Shown here: positions 14,037 through 16,475 of the stretch, piece after piece
Position numbering within the stretch: the stretch's first letter is position 1
How the letters are laid out: the number at the start of each line of letters is the position of its first letter
Assembly (NCBI GenBank): GCA_913049615.1
Contig: CAJWZI010000010.1
Span: 1 to 16,475, forward strand
DNA from: an uncultured Alphaproteobacteria bacterium
GTDB lineage: Bacteria > Pseudomonadota > Alphaproteobacteria > GCA-2731375
Direction of reading: 5' to 3'
Length of the DNA: 16,475 nucleotides
Made by a program: the position numbers and the translations under genes
Notes under the pieces: generated by a model
What the model was told of the DNA's origin: nothing
The model's input: the letters and a program-made list of their open reading frames with translations, nothing else
Database searches by the model: none

Positions 14037-16121
14037 TCAACCAGATCGCAACAATTTTACAGCGGCCTCCCGTTCGAACAAATAAAGTAACGTCCGAAGG
14101 GCGTCGCCGCGTAGGCCCTCTAGATTTGGATCTATCGACAAGATCAGCTGGGCGTCATCTCTCGCGACTTCCATCAAATCCTGGTGGGCCATGGGGTCGG
14201 CGAGGCGGAAGTTAGGGAAGCCGCTTTGTCGTGTACCTAGTAGTTCGCCAGTGCCGCGTAGGCGCAAATCTTCTTCGGCGATGCGAAAGCCGTCGTCGGT
14301 CTCGCGCATGATGGCGATGCGGGCTCTGGCGGTTTCACCGAGCGGTTCGGCGTATAGCAATAGGCAGTGGCTTTGCTGACCCCCCCGGCCGACACGACCG
14401 CGCAATTGGTGCAGTTGCGCGAGGCCGAAGCGTTCGGCATGTTCGATAACCATGGTGGTAGCCTCAGGCACGTCCACACCCACTTCGATTACCGTGGTGG
14501 CGACCAGGATCTTTGTTTCGCCAACGACGAAGGCGGCCATGGCAGCGTCCTTATCTTTGGTGCTTATACGGCTATGCACTAGTCCCACCTGATCCGAACC
14601 AAAGACTTGCGCCAGGGCGCCGTGACGTTCCTTCGCTGCCGCTAGGTCCAATTGCTCATTCTCCTCTACCAAGGGACAGACCCAGAAGGCCCGCGCGCCG
14701 TTATCTACCGCCCGTCGCACGCCAGCCACCACCTGATCCAGGCGGCTGAGCGGGATGGAACGAGTATCTACCGGTTCTCGTCCGGGCGGCTTGCCGTGCA
14801 GGAGTGAGATATCCATGTCGCCATAGACTGTCATGCTCAAGGTGCGGGGGATGGGTGTTGCCGTCATCACCAGAACATCCGACGCCGCGCCTTTGTCGCC
14901 CAGGTTCAGACGTTGGTGCACACCAAATCGGTGCTGTTCGTCGATCACCGTGAGGGCTAAATCCTTGAAAACCACATCCTCCGTGAACAGGGCATGGGTG
15001 CCTATCATGATATCGATCCGGCCTTGCGCCAAATCCTCAAGAATAGCCTGCCTCGGCCTCCCCTTGTTACGCCCGGTCAGGATCTGGATGCGGATTGGAA
15101 GGTCTTTGCAAAACGTGGTCAATGTCTCCAGATGTTGCCGTGACAAGATCTCTGTCGGCACCATGAAGGCGGCCTGCCCTCGGCTTTCTACTGCCGCCAG
15201 CATGGCGGTCAGGGCCACCACGGTCTTGCCGCTGCCCACATCTCCTTGCAAAAGGCGAAGCATGCGCATGGGCTTAGCCATATCAGACTGGATGTCGTGC
15301 AAAACCTCCTGCTGTCCCTCGGTCAACATATAGGGCAGGGTTGCCGCGAGTTTGCGCCGCAAGCTGCCGTCACCACTGATTATCCGGCCAGCGCGCCGTC
15401 GGGCTGCATGTCGGATCAGGGCCAGGGCCAGTTGATTGGCTAGCAACTCGTCATAGGCCAACCGGCGGCGGTTCGGGTCATCAGCTTCCATCGCGGCCTG
15501 GCTATCAGGCGTATGCGCTGAAAAAAGAGCCCCCCTCCAGGATGGCCAGTTGTTTTTCTCCAGCCAGGCCGGATCCTGCCATTCCGGTAATTCGGGGGCC
15601 TGGTCCAGGGCCCCACGCACGGCGCGATGCAGTGGCTTGGCCGTCAGGCCGGTAGTCAGGGGATAGATCGCCTCAACGGCCGGCAGTTCGGCTGCCCGGT
15701 CCGGCGGGAGAATATGATCCGGATGCGGCATCTGGATCTCAGCACCATAGTGGCCGATCTGTCCTGAAATGAGGCGTTTCGCTCCCAAGGGCAGGGTCTT
15801 TTCCAAATAATCCGCCTCGGCGTTGAAGAACACTAGACTGACAGACCCGGTCTCGTCGCTGCAATTTACCTTGTAGGGTAGGCGGCGGCTTGGTGGAGGG
15901 TGGTGTTCGTCGACCGTAATCGTCAAGGTCACCACGGCGCCGTCCGGGGCCGCGGCCACCGTGGGCCGGAAACGGCGGTCTATCAGGCCCGTGGGCAGAT
16001 GCCAGCACAAGTCCACCAGGTTCTTTCCCGATAGGCGCTCGATCAATTGGCCAAGTCGCGGGCCCACACCCTTCAGCGCGGTGACCGGTTTGAACAAGGG
16101 GAACAGGATTTCTGGCCTCAT
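14037..16121 (-). CDS. recG: ATP-dependent DNA helicase RecG
   Basis: RecG is a monomeric superfamily 2 helicase that reverses stalled replication forks and branch-migrates recombination intermediates. The 694-residue protein has normal length. Residues about 1-150 form the wedge/OB domain, with TALKGVGPRLGQLIERL near the start. Walker A GDVGSGKT is at 293-300, PTEILSRQH at 322-330, DEQHRFG at 394-400 and TATPIPRT at 420-427. QLRGRVGRGGQQSHCLL carries motif VI near residue 595. The C-terminal EEDLRLRGTGELLGTRQSG contains the TRG motif region specific to RecG. It is divergent from sdhE over a 44-base gap. I see no Shine-Dalgarno sequence ahead of the ATG. Confidence 0.97.
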   Translation of the reverse strand: MRPEILFPLFKPVTALKGVGPRLGQLIERLSGKNLVDLCWHLPTGLIDRRFRPTVAAAPDGAVVTLTITVDEHHPPPSRRLPYKVNCSDETGSVSLVFFNAEADYLEKTLPLGAKRLISGQIGHYGAEIQMPHPDHILPPDRAAELPAVEAIYPLTTGLTAKPLHRAVRGALDQAPELPEWQDPAWLEKNNWPSWRGALFSAHTPDSQAAMEADDPNRRRLAYDELLANQLALALIRHAARRRAGRIISGDGSLRRKLAATLPYMLTEGQQEVLHDIQSDMAKPMRMLRLLQGDVGSGKTVVALTAMLAAVESRGQAAFMVPTEILSRQHLETLTTFCKDLPIRIQILTGRNKGRPRQAILEDLAQGRIDIMIGTHALFTEDVVFKDLALTVIDEQHRFGVHQRLNLGDKGAASDVLVMTATPIPRTLSMTVYGDMDISLLHGKPPGREPVDTRSIPLSRLDQVVAGVRRAVDNGARAFWVCPLVEENEQLDLAAAKERHGALAQVFGSDQVGLVHSRISTKDKDAAMAAFVVGETKILVATTVIEVGVDVPEATTMVIEHAERFGLAQLHQLRGRVGRGGQQSHCLLLYAEPLGETARARIAIMRETDDGFRIAEEDLRLRGTGELLGTRQSGFPNFRLADPMAHQDLMEVARDDAQLILSIDPNLEGLRGDALRTLLYLFEREAAVKLLRSG

Positions 16122-16165
16122 GATGATGGGTACGTTATATGCTGGGGCACGAAGGGGGAAGGCTC
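16122..16165. promoter_or_regulatory. Short divergent recG / sdhE promoter region
   Basis: Only 44 bases separate the two start codons. The minus strand carries TATAAC at 16139-16134, a fair -10 box that would start recG RNA only about six bases before its ATG, giving a very short leader. On the plus strand, AGGGGG at 16153-16158 is the sdhE ribosome binding site. -35 boxes are not convincing. Confidence 0.3.
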
Positions 16166-16429
16166 ATGGCAGAGGACCTGGAAGTTCGCCGCAAGCGCCT
16201 GCGTTATCATTCCTGGCATCGCGGTACCAAGGAATTGGATTTGGTGTTGGGCCAGTTCAGCGAAAAGTATTTGCCTACCATGTCGGAGAACGACATAGAT
16301 CTTTTTGAGGCCATCATTAATGAGAACGAGCACGATATCTACGCCTGGCTCGCGGGGCGGGAGCCTGCACCCGAGCAACACGAAAACCATATTATGAATA
16401 TGATTTTAAACTTCAAAATTAATCAATAA
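16166..16429 (+). CDS. sdhE: FAD assembly factor SdhE (succinate dehydrogenase assembly factor 2 family)
   Basis: This 87-residue protein promotes covalent attachment of FAD to the succinate dehydrogenase flavoprotein. It carries the family motif RGxxE as RGTKE at 19-23, within RYHSWHRGTKELDLVLG. LFEAIINENEHDIYAWLAG (47-63) is the conserved second half, with DxYxW. An open frame starts nine codons further upstream. The ATG at 16166 is better because AGGGGGAAGG precedes it and the protein then begins MAEDLEVRRKRL, as in relatives. Its position divergent from recG is common in Alphaproteobacteria, where mfd often follows. The last 46 bases of the window are AT-rich and hold nothing I can identify. 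Confidence 0.92.
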   Translation: MAEDLEVRRKRLRYHSWHRGTKELDLVLGQFSEKYLPTMSENDIDLFEAIINENEHDIYAWLAGREPAPEQHENHIMNMILNFKINQ

Positions 16430-16475
16430 AATATTGATAATAAACGATAAATTACTTTCGTCTTCTCGGCGATTT

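Overview
This window looks like the chromosome of an alphaproteobacterium, probably a Rhodospirillales-like and possibly marine lineage. The evidence is the divergent recG / sdhE pair, moderate GC content, many four- and eight-base gene overlaps, and a rich catabolic gene set. No rRNA, tRNA, transposase, phage gene, CRISPR array or recognisable transcription regulator is visible. The lineage is inferred from gene style, not from a marker gene.

Layout. (1) 1-5667, minus strand: a crotonase-fold protein, the two halves of a split thiamine-diphosphate (ThDP) decarboxylase of the sulfopyruvate/phosphonopyruvate decarboxylase type, and HyuA and HyuB of the hydantoinase/oxoprolinase/carboxylase superfamily. 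HyuB runs off the left edge. (2) 5829-10170, minus strand: a VOC-fold metalloprotein, an alpha/beta hydrolase with an extra N-terminal domain, a cytosolic reductive-dehalogenase-like corrinoid/iron-sulfur protein, and kynureninase. The last three genes abut or overlap. (3) 10293-13109, plus strand, divergent from block 2: an EamA-type exporter/permease, an acyl-CoA dehydrogenase and a RraA/HMG-aldolase-like protein. (4) 13264-16475: ordinary housekeeping genes, namely thymidine kinase (plus), recG (minus) and sdhE (plus).

Blocks 1-3 read as a catabolic island of about 13 kb next to housekeeping genes. Blocks 1 and 2 face the same way and are separated by 161 bases that contain a perfect palindrome. 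The most interesting object is the reductive-dehalogenase-like gene at 7057-8274. It keeps eight cysteines for two [4Fe-4S] clusters. It also has a Tyr-Asn-Arg trio whose spacing matches, from memory, the active site of the tetrachloroethene dehalogenase PceA. It lacks a Tat signal, a membrane-anchor partner and a fused reductase domain. Its overlap with kynureninase suggests a route acting on a substituted (perhaps halogenated) kynurenine-like or other aromatic beta-keto amino acid; that substrate is inference. The second interesting unit is HyuAB translationally coupled to a split ThDP decarboxylase and a crotonase.

Several starts were moved from the longest reading frame to internal codons that have a better ribosome binding site or operon overlap. 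The gaps between genes are all under 200 bases. Those not listed as features hold nothing I can support.
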